Assembly (NCBI RefSeq): GCF_001439815.1
Contig: NZ_JYLM01000007.1
Span: forward strand, 124,001-188,000
Length of the DNA stretch: 64,000 bases
Source: Pseudomonas orientalis
Lineage (GTDB): Bacteria; Pseudomonadota; Gammaproteobacteria; Pseudomonadales; Pseudomonadaceae
Reading direction: 5' to 3'
Part shown: in pieces, positions 9,351-17,976 of the stretch
How positions within the stretch are numbered: position 1 is the stretch's first letter
Layout of the letters: every line of letters begins with the position of its first letter
Program-made: the position numbers and the translations under genes
Notes under the pieces: model-generated
What the model was told of the DNA's origin: nothing
The model's input: the letters and a program-made list of their open reading frames with translations, nothing else
Databases searched by the model: none

Positions 9351-10673
9351 TCAGAACACGTTGATCGGGTAGTCCACGATCATCCGGTACTCATCCACAT
9401 CCCGATCCACCGCCGAATACCCGTCGCCACCCCGGTTCGTCGCCCATTGCAGGCGCACCGCCAGGTCCTTGGCCTTGCCGCCTTGCACCACGTACTTCAC
9501 GTCGATGTCCCGCTCCCAATGTCTGGCATTCTTGCCATCGGCGCTGTACCAGCTGGCGTAGCCGCGGCTGTTCGGGTCGACGCGGGTGAGGTCGGTCTTG
9601 CCGCTGATATAGGACACGGCGGACGTCAGGCCCGGCAGGCCCAGACCGGCGAAATCATAGGCGTACTTGAGCTTCCACGAACGCTCGTTGGGGCCGTTGA
9701 AGTCCGAGTATTGCTGGGAGTTGTCCAGGTACACGCTGTCGCCCTGGGTGATGTAGTCGAACGGCGTGTTGCCGTTGACCCGCTGATACGCGGCGGTGAC
9801 GCTGTGGTTGCCCACGCCCAGAGTGACATGCAGGCTGTAGGTGTTGTTGTCGATGTCGCCCAGCAGGGCCTGGCCGGTGTTCTGGGTGTGGTAGTAGTGC
9901 AGGCCTGGGGTCAGGCTGACCAGGTCGTTCAGTGCGTAGGTGTATTCGAGGTCGTAGTAGTACTGGTGCCACACGTCCTTGAGCTCGGCGGCGTACAGGT
10001 TGCTGGTCAGCTCGGGAATACCGCTGAACGACACACCGGCCCAGTTCAGGTGCCGGCTGTCGGCGTTGGCCGGCAACGCGCCGTAGCTGGTGCCGATGCG
10101 CCGGTGGCCGCTCTGGTTGTAGAGCTTGGTAAAGCTGGCCTGGCCGCCTTCGAACGTCCAGCCGTCGAGGCTGTGGTTGCTCAGGCTGATGCCGCGAAAC
10201 GTCTGGGGCAACATGCGGGTCATGCCGCCGGCGATCACCGGGTTGTTGAGGAACAGGTCGCCGGCCTTCAGCTCGGTGTCGAACGCACGCATTTTCAAGG
10301 TTCCGCCAGCGGTGGAGAACGAGCCGGGTGCCTTGCCGTTGCCGCTGCCGTAGGGAAGGATGCTGGAGCCGTCGGTACCGCCACCGCCGTCGAGCTTGAG
10401 GCCGAGCATGGCATTGAGGTCCAGGCCAAAGCCGACGGTGCCCTGGGTGTAGCCGGACGCGAAGGTGCCGATAAAGCCCTGGCCCCACTCCTTGCTGTCA
10501 TCGCTGTGAATGTCGCGGCGGTCGCGGTTCATGTAGTAGTTGCGGGTGTTGATCGTGAGGTGTGAACCCTCGACGAAACCTTCGGCGGAGGCAGGGTCTG
10601 CCGCGTGGGCAAGGGGCGTGATCGTTGCTGCAATTGCGAGGAATAACGGGGTGAACGTCAGCGAGTTCTTCAC
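9351..10673 (-). CDS. OprD-family outer membrane porin
   Basis: Substrate-specific outer-membrane porin for small organic acids, amino acids or similar solutes. 440 aa from the chosen start, matching the family (about 420-450). A signal peptide (KNSLTFTPLFLAIAATITPLAHA) precedes ADPASAEGFVEG, and many alternating hydrophobic strands end in the outer-membrane C-terminal pattern YPINVF. An in-frame GTG at 10694 would add seven residues, but AAAGGAG lies inside that stretch, 7 nt before the GTG at 10673, which I prefer. The substrate cannot be assigned. Confidence 0.92.
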   Translation of the reverse strand: MKNSLTFTPLFLAIAATITPLAHAADPASAEGFVEGSHLTINTRNYYMNRDRRDIHSDDSKEWGQGFIGTFASGYTQGTVGFGLDLNAMLGLKLDGGGGTDGSSILPYGSGNGKAPGSFSTAGGTLKMRAFDTELKAGDLFLNNPVIAGGMTRMLPQTFRGISLSNHSLDGWTFEGGQASFTKLYNQSGHRRIGTSYGALPANADSRHLNWAGVSFSGIPELTSNLYAAELKDVWHQYYYDLEYTYALNDLVSLTPGLHYYHTQNTGQALLGDIDNNTYSLHVTLGVGNHSVTAAYQRVNGNTPFDYITQGDSVYLDNSQQYSDFNGPNERSWKLKYAYDFAGLGLPGLTSAVSYISGKTDLTRVDPNSRGYASWYSADGKNARHWERDIDVKYVVQGGKAKDLAVRLQWATNRGGDGYSAVDRDVDEYRMIVDYPINVF

Positions 10674-10740
10674 CGGTGGAGCTCCTTTGGTCACATGAAC
10701 GGCCAGTGTCGTGGAAGTGTGCCCGGCCTTTTTTCACGGC

Positions 10741-10766
10741 AAAAAAAAGCCGCTGAAGTCAGCGGC
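10741..10766 (-). terminator. Intrinsic terminator of the candidate sRNA
   Basis: GCCGCTGA-2-TCAGCGGC is a perfect 8-bp stem, extended by A-T pairs. On the minus strand it is followed by eight T. It lies upstream of the porin start and not after any minus-strand CDS, so it must terminate a transcript that starts between it and the repeat at 10957. Confidence 0.85.
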
Positions 10767-10886
10767 TTTAAGACAGATTCCCAGTGTAGAGCCCTGGAAA
10801 TAAGTCGAGGGAAATTCGGGTGAGGGGCCAGCTGCCTTTGCCGTCGCGCTCATCGATGCGTCAAAGTAACGCAGGTGAGCGCTGCG
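10741..10886 (-). ncRNA. Candidate small RNA upstream of the porin gene
   Basis: No convincing ORF occupies this interval. On the minus strand a sigma-70-like promoter (TTGGGC, 17 bp, TACACT) lies at 10893-10921. A 5' hairpin (CGCAG-CGCTCAC-CTGCG) follows, and a strong intrinsic terminator lies at 10741-10766. The predicted transcript is about 145 nt and stops 68 nt before the porin start, so it is either an independent sRNA or an attenuated porin leader. I cannot match it by eye to a named Pseudomonas sRNA. Confidence 0.55.
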
Positions 10887-10892
10887 ATATAG

Positions 10893-10921
10893 AGTGTAAC
10901 AAGATAATGACTGTTGCCCAA
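10893..10921 (-). promoter_or_regulatory. Putative sigma-70 promoter of the candidate sRNA
   Basis: Reading the minus strand, TTGGGC (10921-10916) and TACACT (10898-10893) are spaced 17 bp apart. An alternative pair is TTGCGA with TATCTT at 16 bp. Either would start a transcript near 10886. Confidence 0.45.
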
Positions 10922-10956
10922 ATCGCAACAGTTTCCACATGTATACATAGTCCAAC

Positions 10957-11045
10957 TGTGGGAGGGGGCTTGCCCCCGATGGCGGTGAATCAGCCGACTC
11001 ATCTGTAGCTGGCATACCGCAATCGGGGGCAAGCCCCCTCCCACA
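10957..11045. repeat. REPIN, type A
   Basis: Inverted pair of the GGGGGCTTGCCCCC-core REP, immediately downstream of the sensor kinase stop. It has the same arms as the copy at 9257-9345 with a different loop. Confidence 0.93.
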
Positions 11046-11060
11046 TTTGATTGAGGTGTT

Positions 11061-12425
11061 CTAGACAGGCAGGGTCATGCCGAAGGTATTGCCGCCGTGC
11101 TCACTGCGCACAAACACATCCCCACCGTGCATCAGCGCAATCGCCTTGACGATCGCCAGCCCCAACCCGTGATTCGCGCCGCTGTTACTGCGTGACGCGT
11201 CCACTCGATAAAAACGTTCGAACAGGCGCGGCAGGTGTTCGTCGGCAATCGCCTCGCCGGGATTGGTCACGCCGATCATCACCTGTTGCCCCTGCACCTC
11301 AATATGCACATCGATGACCTGGCCGGGCGCGGTGTGTTGCACGGCGTTGCTCAGCAGATTGATCAGCGCACGCCGCAGGTGGGCCTTTTCGATCTGTACC
11401 CGTGCATCACCGTGTACGCGCACTTCGACCCGGGCGTCTTCCAGGATGAAGTCCAGGTAGTCGAGGGTGGTCGCGACTTCATCGGCCAGGGCGCTTTCGA
11501 TCAGCTTGGTGGCCTTGCTGCCCTGGTCGGCGCTGGCGAGAAACAGCATGTCGTTGATGATCGAGCGCAGCCGTTCCAGTTCTTCCAGGTTCGATTGCAG
11601 CACCTCGAAATAATGCTCGGCCGAACGACCGCGGGTCAGTGCCACCTGGGTCTGGCCGATCAGGTTGGTCAGCGGCGAGCGCAGTTCATGGGCCACATCG
11701 GCGTTGAAGGATTCCAGGCGTGAATAGGCGAGTTCGACGCGGTCGAGGGTGGCGTTGAACGAGTTGACGAACTGGCTCAGTTCCGGCGGCAACGGTGACA
11801 GTTGCAGGCGCCCGGAGAGCTTGGGGGGCGCGAGTTTTTGCGCTTCGGCCGAGAGCTTTTCCAAGGGTTTGAGACCGATGCGCGACACCCAGAAACCCAG
11901 CAACGAGGCCATGACCACGCCGACCAGCGCCAGGCTGACCAGCGCCACCAGCAGATGGTGCTGGGTGGCGCGGAAATTCTCGGTGTCGATGGCGATCATG
12001 AACCGCAGCGGCGGGCGTTGCTCCTTGGCGGCAAACTGGCTGACCAGCACCTTGAACGGGTAATCGTGGCCGGGCAGGCGCAGGTCGCGTTTACCGGTCG
12101 GGCCCTGGGCAAACGCACGGATCTGCGCATCGGGCTCGCCGTATTCGTAATTCGGGTCGCTGCTGACCACCCAGAAGCGAATGCGCTTGTCTTCCTCGCC
12201 CAGCAGCTTGAGCTTGGCCCTTATCTTGACCCAGTGCTCCGGCGTACCGAAGCGGTTCACCGAGGATTCGAGCACGCTGTAGCGCGCATCCAGCTCGGCT
12301 CCCGGCAACAACCCCAGGCCGCGGTCCACTTGCTGGTAGAGCACGCCGCCGATCAGCACGAAGATCAGCAGCGCCACCAGGGTGAACATGCCGCTCAGGC
12401 GCAGGGCGATGGAATTAGCCGGCAC
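11061..12425 (-). CDS. Heavy-metal-type sensor histidine kinase (CusS/CzcS-like)
   Basis: Inner-membrane sensor kinase partner of the regulator just upstream. 454 aa from the GTG at 12425, which overlaps the regulator stop by 11 bp; the open frame extends further but that part is an out-of-frame copy of the regulator. One membrane segment lies near 10-32, a periplasmic sensor of about 130 residues follows, then a second segment, HAMP, HisKA with phospho-acceptor His246 (VAHELRSPLTN) and HATPase (NLLSNAVQHT, LFERFYRVDASR, HGLGLAIVKAI). The layout is that of CusS/CopS/CzcS kinases. The inducer is not readable; copper, silver or zinc would fit the family. Confidence 0.92.
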   Translation of the reverse strand: MPANSIALRLSGMFTLVALLIFVLIGGVLYQQVDRGLGLLPGAELDARYSVLESSVNRFGTPEHWVKIRAKLKLLGEEDKRIRFWVVSSDPNYEYGEPDAQIRAFAQGPTGKRDLRLPGHDYPFKVLVSQFAAKEQRPPLRFMIAIDTENFRATQHHLLVALVSLALVGVVMASLLGFWVSRIGLKPLEKLSAEAQKLAPPKLSGRLQLSPLPPELSQFVNSFNATLDRVELAYSRLESFNADVAHELRSPLTNLIGQTQVALTRGRSAEHYFEVLQSNLEELERLRSIINDMLFLASADQGSKATKLIESALADEVATTLDYLDFILEDARVEVRVHGDARVQIEKAHLRRALINLLSNAVQHTAPGQVIDVHIEVQGQQVMIGVTNPGEAIADEHLPRLFERFYRVDASRSNSGANHGLGLAIVKAIALMHGGDVFVRSEHGGNTFGMTLPV

Positions 12426-13092
12426 TGCGGTTCTCCAGCACGTAGCCCATGCCGCGAATGGTGTGCAGCAGCTTGTGCTCGAACGGCCCGTCGAGTTTGG
12501 CGCGCAGGCGCTTGATCGCCACTTCGACCACGTTGGCATCGCTGTCGAAATTGATGTCCCAGACCATCTCGGCGATCGCCGTCTTGGACAGGATTTCGCC
12601 CTGGCGCCGCGCCAATACGCTGAGCAACGAAAACTCCTTGGCGGTCAGGTCCAGGCGCACGCCATTGCGGCTGGCCTTGCGGCTGATCAGGTCGATCCAC
12701 AGGTCGGCCACCGTCACTTGCACCGGCTCATGGCCGCCGCTGCGCCGGGTCAGCGCCTGCAGGCGCGCCACCAGTTCCAGGAAGGAAAACGGCTTGCCCA
12801 GGTAGTCGTCGGCGCCTTCGCGCAGGCCACGGATGCGGTCTTCCACGCGTTCGCGGGCAGTGAGCATGATCACCGGGGTCTGTTTGCGCGCACGCAAGGC
12901 GCGCAACACGCCAAAACCGTCGAGTGCCGGCAGCATTACGTCGAGCACGATCACCGCGTAATCGTTCTCCAGCGCCAGGTGCAAGCCCTCGACGCCGTCG
13001 CGCGCCACGTCGACGGTGTAGCCTTGCTCCGTCAGGCCGCGGTGCAGGTAGTCGGCGGTTTTTTCTTCATCTTCGATAATCAGGACGCGCAT
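12415..13092 (-). CDS. OmpR-family response regulator, CusR/CopR-like
   Basis: Cytoplasmic DNA-binding response regulator. 225 aa starting at MRVLIIEDEEKTADYL; the longer open frame upstream runs back into the pump gene and lacks receiver sequence. Acceptor Asp51 lies in VIVLDVMLPALDG. The C-terminal winged helix contains the typical DLTAKEFSLLSVLARRQGE. It lies 31 bp after the RND gene and overlaps the kinase gene. A CusR-like palindrome in front of the operon suggests that it activates its own operon. Confidence 0.95.
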   Translation of the reverse strand: MRVLIIEDEEKTADYLHRGLTEQGYTVDVARDGVEGLHLALENDYAVIVLDVMLPALDGFGVLRALRARKQTPVIMLTARERVEDRIRGLREGADDYLGKPFSFLELVARLQALTRRSGGHEPVQVTVADLWIDLISRKASRNGVRLDLTAKEFSLLSVLARRQGEILSKTAIAEMVWDINFDSDANVVEVAIKRLRAKLDGPFEHKLLHTIRGMGYVLENRSAG

Positions 13093-13123
13093 CAGCCTTT
13101 TGTTCCAGGGCGGGGCCTTGGCC

Positions 13124-16100
13124 TCAGTGTGTGGTCGCCAGCGCGAGCGCTGGTTTGGGCCTGTGGAAAAATCGTTCAAGGTACAAGTATATGACCGGCG
13201 TGGTGAACAGCGTCAGCGCCTGGCTCACCAGCAAGCCACCGACCACCGCGATACCCAGCGGTTGGCGCAGCTCCGCGCCCGGGCCGGAGCCGAGCATCAA
13301 CGGCACCGCGCCAAGCAGGGCGGCCAGGGTGGTCATGATGATCGGCCGGAACCGCGTCACACAGGCTTCGTAGATCGCATCCTCCGGTGGCAGGCCGCGC
13401 ACGCGCTGGGCCTCCAGGGCGAAGTCGATCATTAGAATGCCGTTTTTCTTGACGATGCCGATCAGCAGTACCAGGCCGATCAAGGCCATGATCGAGAAGT
13501 CCTGGCCCAGCAGCCACAGCATAATCAACGCGCCCAGGCCCGCCGAGGGCAGGGTGGAAATGATCGTCAACGGGTGCACGAAACTCTCGTACAGCACGCC
13601 GAGGATAATGTAGACCGCCACCAGTGCCGCGAGGATCAGCCACGGCTGGCTGGCCAGCGAACTCTGGAACGCCTGGGCCGCGCCCTGGAAATTACCGATG
13701 ATCGCAGCGGGCATGCCAATGTCGTTCTTGGCCTGGTTGAGCATGATCACCGCGTCGCCCAGGGCCACACCGGGCGCCAGGTTGAACGACAGGTTGGCGG
13801 CGGGGAACATGCCGTCATGGCTGATGGACAGCGGTCCCACCGTAGGCGGGTCAACCCTGGCCAGCGCCGACAGCGGCACCATCTCGTTGGTCAGCGGCGA
13901 GCGCAGGTAAAAATAGTTCAGGCTCTCGGCCTTGCCGCGCTGCTGGCGGTCCAGCTCCAGCACCACCTGGTACTGGTTGATTTCGGTCTGATACTCGTTG
14001 ATCTGGCGCTGGCCGAAGGCATCGTACAGCGCCTGGTCGACATCGGTGGCGCTCAAGCCGAAACGCGCGGCAGCCTGGCGGTCGATCGTGATGTGGGTGA
14101 TGCTGCCGCCCAGTTGCAAGTCGTTGGACAGGTCACGAAACGCCGGGTTGGTACGCAGCTTTTCGGTGAGGCGCTGGGTCCAGGTGTTCAGTGTCGGGCC
14201 GTCGTTGCTCTTGAGTACGTATTGGTATTGGGCGCGGCTGGGGCCGGAGCTCAGGTTGATGTCCTGGCCGGCGCGCAGGTACAGGACGATGCCCGGCACC
14301 TTCGCCAGCTGCGGGCGGATACGGTCGATGAACTGGCTGGCGGACACGTCACGGTCGGCGCGGTCTTTCAAGGCAATCCAGAAGCGACCGTTGGCGATGG
14401 TCTGGTTGCTGCCGGTGACCCCCACCGAGTGGGAGAAGGCCTGCACCGCCGGGTCGGCCTTGACGATCTCGGCCAGGGCCTTGTGCTTGGCAACCATGTC
14501 CGGGTACGACACATCGGCCGCCGCCTCGCTGGTGCCGAGCACAAAACCGGTGTCCTGCACCGGGAAGAATCCCTTGGGGATAAACACGTAGCCGATCACT
14601 GCCAGGGCCAGGGTCACCACGAAGATTGCCGCCATGCTGCGTTGATGGGCCAGGGCGCGGCGCAGGTTGCGCGCATAACCGGCCAGCAGGCGCTCGCTGA
14701 ACGTGGGTGTGGCATGGGCATGATGGGTCGGCGCCCGCATGAACAGCGCCGCGAGTGTAGGCGCCAGGGTCAGCGAGACCACCACCGAAATCAGGATGGT
14801 CGAGGTGGCGGTCAGCGCAAACTCCTTGAACAGCCGCCCGACCACGCCGCCCATGAACAGCAGCGGAATGAAGGCCGCCACCAGCGAGAAGCTGATGGAC
14901 ACCACGGTAAAGCCGATTTCGCCCGCGCCCTTGATCGCGGCTTCGCGCTTGTCCAGCCCGGCCTCCAGATGCCGATGGATGTTTTCCACCACTACAATCG
15001 CATCGTCCACCACAAAGCCCACGGCAATCACGATGGCGACCAGGGTCAGGTTGTTCAGGCTGAAGCCCATCACATACATCAGCGCGAAACTGGCCACCAG
15101 CGAAACCCCGAGCACCGCCGACACAATCAACGTCGCCGACAGTTGGCGCAGGAACAACGCCATCACCGCCACCACCAGCAGAATGGCGATCAGCAGGGTC
15201 ATTTCCACTTCATGCAGGGAGGCGCGGATGGTCTTGGTGCGGTCGGTCAATACGCTGACCTGCACCGAGGCCGGCAACATCGCTTCCAGGCGCGGCAGTG
15301 CCTGCTGGATGCGGTCCACCGTGTCGACGATATTCGCGCCCGGCTGGCGCGAAATCACCAGGTTGACCCCCGGTGTATCGCCGGACCAGGCCTGCACGTA
15401 GGCGTTTTCCGAACCGTTGATGACCCTGGCGATATCACGCAACTGCACCGGCGCGCCATTCTTGTAGGACACAATCAACTGGCCGTATTCGTCGGGGTGA
15501 AACAGTTGATCGTTGGTCGACAGGGTCGACACGCTGTTGGCGCCGTAGATCGCGCCTTTGGCCAGGTTCAGGCTCGACTGCTGGATGGCCAGGCGGATGT
15601 CCGCGAGCGTCAGGCCGACCGCCGCGAGTTTGTCGGGGGAGGCCTGCACGCGAATCGCCGGGCGTTGCTGGCCGGTGATGTTGATCTGGCCGACACCGTC
15701 GATCTGACTGATCTGGCGCGCCAGCAAGGTTTCAACGTAGTCGCTCAGTTCGGTGCTGGGCAGGCTGGCGGAGCTGACGCTGAGGATCAGCACCGGGCTG
15801 TCGGCCGGGTTGACCTTCTTCCAGGTCGGCAGGCTCGGCATATCGCCGGGCAGCTTGCCGGAGGCGGTGTTGATCGCGGCCTGCACTTCCTGGGCGGCGG
15901 TGTCGATGCTCTTGTCCAGGGTGAATTGCAGGGTCAGCAGGCTTGAGCCCAGGGCGCTGCTGGAGGTCATCTGGGTTATGCCGGGGATGGCGCTGAATTG
16001 CACCTCAAGCGGCGTCGCCACCGAGGAGGCCATGGTGTCCGGGCTGGCACCGGGTAACTGGGCGGTGACCTGGATCGTCGGAAATTCCGCTTCCGGCAGT

Positions 16101-16219
16101 GGCGCGACAGCCAGGCGCGGGAAGGCAATGATGCCCAGCAGTACCAAGGCGAATGTCAGCAGCAGGGTGGCGACCGGGTGATCGACGCACCAGGCCGAGG
16201 GCGAGCGACTGCCGCTCAT
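13124..16219 (-). CDS. RND efflux pump, inner-membrane component (MdtB/MdtC-MuxB/C-like)
   Basis: Proton-driven trimeric exporter spanning the inner membrane and reaching into the periplasm. 1031 aa, full length. A short cytoplasmic start leads into TM1 (VATLLLTFALVLLGIIAF), then the PN1 and PC1 porter segments. TM4 carries the proton-relay FVVDDAIVVVENIHRHLEAG. A second repeat ends with TM10-12 (GIVKKNGILMIDFALEAQ). The sequence looks closest to the MdtC/MuxB-C subgroup, yet only one RND gene is present here, not the usual pair. It overlaps the upstream fusion-protein gene by 4 bp. No outer-membrane factor gene lies in this operon. Confidence 0.94.
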   Translation of the reverse strand: MSGSRSPSAWCVDHPVATLLLTFALVLLGIIAFPRLAVAPLPEAEFPTIQVTAQLPGASPDTMASSVATPLEVQFSAIPGITQMTSSSALGSSLLTLQFTLDKSIDTAAQEVQAAINTASGKLPGDMPSLPTWKKVNPADSPVLILSVSSASLPSTELSDYVETLLARQISQIDGVGQINITGQQRPAIRVQASPDKLAAVGLTLADIRLAIQQSSLNLAKGAIYGANSVSTLSTNDQLFHPDEYGQLIVSYKNGAPVQLRDIARVINGSENAYVQAWSGDTPGVNLVISRQPGANIVDTVDRIQQALPRLEAMLPASVQVSVLTDRTKTIRASLHEVEMTLLIAILLVVAVMALFLRQLSATLIVSAVLGVSLVASFALMYVMGFSLNNLTLVAIVIAVGFVVDDAIVVVENIHRHLEAGLDKREAAIKGAGEIGFTVVSISFSLVAAFIPLLFMGGVVGRLFKEFALTATSTILISVVVSLTLAPTLAALFMRAPTHHAHATPTFSERLLAGYARNLRRALAHQRSMAAIFVVTLALAVIGYVFIPKGFFPVQDTGFVLGTSEAAADVSYPDMVAKHKALAEIVKADPAVQAFSHSVGVTGSNQTIANGRFWIALKDRADRDVSASQFIDRIRPQLAKVPGIVLYLRAGQDINLSSGPSRAQYQYVLKSNDGPTLNTWTQRLTEKLRTNPAFRDLSNDLQLGGSITHITIDRQAAARFGLSATDVDQALYDAFGQRQINEYQTEINQYQVVLELDRQQRGKAESLNYFYLRSPLTNEMVPLSALARVDPPTVGPLSISHDGMFPAANLSFNLAPGVALGDAVIMLNQAKNDIGMPAAIIGNFQGAAQAFQSSLASQPWLILAALVAVYIILGVLYESFVHPLTIISTLPSAGLGALIMLWLLGQDFSIMALIGLVLLIGIVKKNGILMIDFALEAQRVRGLPPEDAIYEACVTRFRPIIMTTLAALLGAVPLMLGSGPGAELRQPLGIAVVGGLLVSQALTLFTTPVIYLYLERFFHRPKPALALATTH

Positions 16220-17382
16220 GGCTGCACCCTGGCATCGGCGGTCTGGATAACTTGCGGCGGCTCCTTGAGCACTTCCACTCGGGCGCCGGCCTTGAGCCGC
16301 GACTGGCCGTCGCTGACCAGCACATCCCCGGCCTGCACGCCCTTGATGATATTCACCTCGCTGTTCTGGTAGCTGACCTGCACCGGCACCACTTCGACGT
16401 GGTCACCGTTGAGCCGGTAGACGAAATGCGAATCCAGGCCACGCTGCACCACGGTCGGCGGCACCACCAGGGCGTTCCTGTCGATGGCGGTCTGGATCTT
16501 GATGGTCACCAGTTGCCCCGGCCACAGCTTCTGCGCGCTGTTGGGGAACTCGGCCTTGGCGCGCAGGGTACCGGTGCTGGAACTGATCTGGTTGTCGATC
16601 ACGCTCAAATGGCCTTCGCCGAGCAAGTCGCCGGTCTGGCCGTCGGTGTCGGCGCCCAGGTAGGCATTCACGCGGGCTTTTTCTGGCGCGGCGATCAAGC
16701 CTTGCAGGCTCGGCAGCATCTGCTGCGGCAGGGAAAACTCGACCGCAATCGGGTCGATCTGGGTGACCGAGAACAACCCCTGGGTATCGCTCATGCGCAG
16801 GAAGTTTCCTTCATCCACCGTGCGAATGCCCACGCGGCCGCTGACAGGAGAACGAATCTGGGTGAAGGAAAGTTGTACTTGAGCCGCATCAATCGCCGCC
16901 TGATTACCCTGCGCGGTGGCCTTGAGCTGATTGACCAGTGCCTGTTGCTGGTCGTAGGTCTGCTTCGACACGCCGTCGTCGATGCTCAGTGTCTTGTAGC
17001 GCTTGAGGTTGACCAGCGCCACTTGCAACTGCGCCTGGCTTTCGCCCAATTGTGCCCTGGCCTGGTCGAGGCTGGCGCGGATCGAACGGTCATCGATGGT
17101 TGCCAGCAAGTCGCCGGCCTTCACCCGCTGGCCTTCCTTGACCAGCAACCGAGTGAGGATGCCGTCGATCTGCGGGCGGATCACCACGCTGTGCAACGAC
17201 AACACCGAGCCGATGCCGCTGACGAAGCGGGGCACATCCCGTTGCGCCACGCTCACCACGCGTACGGGAATCGCACTGGGTGCCGCCAGCCTGGCCTTGG
17301 CGGGCCGCGTCAGCGTCCAGGCTGTCACTGCCAGAACCAGAAGGGCGCCCACCAGCAGGGCCGTGTTTCGTTTTATGTGCAT
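16216..17382 (-). CDS. RND efflux membrane fusion protein (MdtA/MuxA-like)
   Basis: Periplasmic adaptor joining the RND pump to an outer-membrane channel. 388 aa from the ATG at 17382 (MHIKRNTALLVGALLVLAVTAW, a membrane anchor or signal). A TTG at 17400 would add six residues with no ribosome site. A lipoyl-type half-motif (IDGILTRLLVKEGQRVKAGDLLATID), an alpha-hairpin rich in Gln/Ala/Leu (about 105-170), the second lipoyl half and beta-barrel follow. It is the first gene of the four-gene operon. Confidence 0.94.
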   Translation of the reverse strand: MHIKRNTALLVGALLVLAVTAWTLTRPAKARLAAPSAIPVRVVSVAQRDVPRFVSGIGSVLSLHSVVIRPQIDGILTRLLVKEGQRVKAGDLLATIDDRSIRASLDQARAQLGESQAQLQVALVNLKRYKTLSIDDGVSKQTYDQQQALVNQLKATAQGNQAAIDAAQVQLSFTQIRSPVSGRVGIRTVDEGNFLRMSDTQGLFSVTQIDPIAVEFSLPQQMLPSLQGLIAAPEKARVNAYLGADTDGQTGDLLGEGHLSVIDNQISSSTGTLRAKAEFPNSAQKLWPGQLVTIKIQTAIDRNALVVPPTVVQRGLDSHFVYRLNGDHVEVVPVQVSYQNSEVNIIKGVQAGDVLVSDGQSRLKAGARVEVLKEPPQVIQTADARVQP

Positions 17383-17423
17383 AGGTACGGCGCCAGGCAA
17401 AGGATTGGAAGCGTGAAATCACC

Positions 17424-17478
17424 GTTATAGACCTTTGATCGGGTCAGCACGGTGACGGCTATCTGACAGCACTGTCAG
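17424..17478 (-). promoter_or_regulatory. CusR-like operator and promoter of the efflux/two-component operon
   Basis: CTGACAG-CA-CTGTCAG at 17463-17478 is a perfect inverted repeat with the TGACA/TGTCA half-sites of E. coli CusR boxes (TGACAA-N2-TTGTCA). Downstream on the minus strand a TATAAC -10 (17429-17424) lacks a good -35. The palindrome centre is about 53 bp upstream of the expected start, as for an activator-dependent promoter. Confidence 0.65.
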
Positions 17479-17595
17479 TTAAGCGGCGACCATTCGTACG
17501 CCAACGCATAAAGATCCAGAGCGCGCAGGTATACTGTGTGCCAGTGTGGCCCGCTTGCCGGACCCGCTTCATCTTTTGCGCACCTCGGAGCACCC

Positions 17596-17811
17596 ATGAC
17601 TTCCCCGATCCAACCCCCCGTTGAAGCGGTCGACGCCGACGGCGTTGAAAAAGCCGACATCCCGGCGTTCAAGTTTCCCTTCAAGCCGGGCGAACTGGCG
17701 GGGACCAAGCAGGCTGGCCAGCCTTGGTACAAAGGCGGCGCCAGGAACGGTCATACCAAGACGCCCGGTATGGCGCCGCCGGGTACACGCCGTTCGATGG
17801 GTAAACGTTGA
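17596..17811 (+). CDS. Small uncharacterised protein, 71 aa
   Basis: I do not recognise a function. The ATG at 17596 has GGAG five bases upstream. The product is hydrophilic, Pro/Gly/Lys-rich (PAFKFPFKPGELAG, GQPWYKGGARNGH) with a basic tail (GTRRSMGKR), no signal peptide and no membrane segment. The biased, disordered-looking composition and good ribosome site suggest a real small gene. It stands alone, divergent from the efflux operon. Confidence 0.65.
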   Translation: MTSPIQPPVEAVDADGVEKADIPAFKFPFKPGELAGTKQAGQPWYKGGARNGHTKTPGMAPPGTRRSMGKR

Positions 17812-17906
17812 GAGTAATGCCTGTGGGTGCGCTATAGGCATTTGCCTACAACTCGCGTCGATATTTCTGCTTGTAGGTCCGCGACCGTTTCTTGAAAGCT
17901 TGCCCA

Positions 17907-17949
17907 GCATCGCCAGGCCCTGATCAGTTGTATCAGGACATGGCGATGC
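17907..17949 (+). promoter_or_regulatory. Long stem-loop in the leader of the binding-protein gene
   Basis: Outer arms GCATCGCCA (17907-17915) and TGGCGATGC (17941-17949) pair perfectly. After a 3x3 internal loop, CCTGAT and ATCAGG pair again. The structure ends 28 bp before the GTG at 17977 and is not followed by a T-run, so it is not an obvious terminator. Confidence 0.5.
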
Positions 17950-17976
17950 CGCCCTCTCTGGAAAAGGACGTTTCCC

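Noticed and set aside
10734..11015. A 93-aa minus-strand frame over the sRNA region
   Set aside because: It runs through a REP element and a terminator, with no ribosome site.
13574..15946. A 790-aa plus-strand frame across the RND pump gene
   Set aside because: Antisense shadow of the pump; same His/Gln/Arg/Gly-rich composition and no ribosome site. The same applies to frames at 16153-17430, 36389-38239, 39293-41086, 42264-43997, 46524-48020 and 48099-49448.
11061..17382. MuxABC-OpmB or MdtABC operon
   Set aside because: Those systems have two RND genes; only one is present here and no outer-membrane factor is attached, so I give only a family-level similarity.
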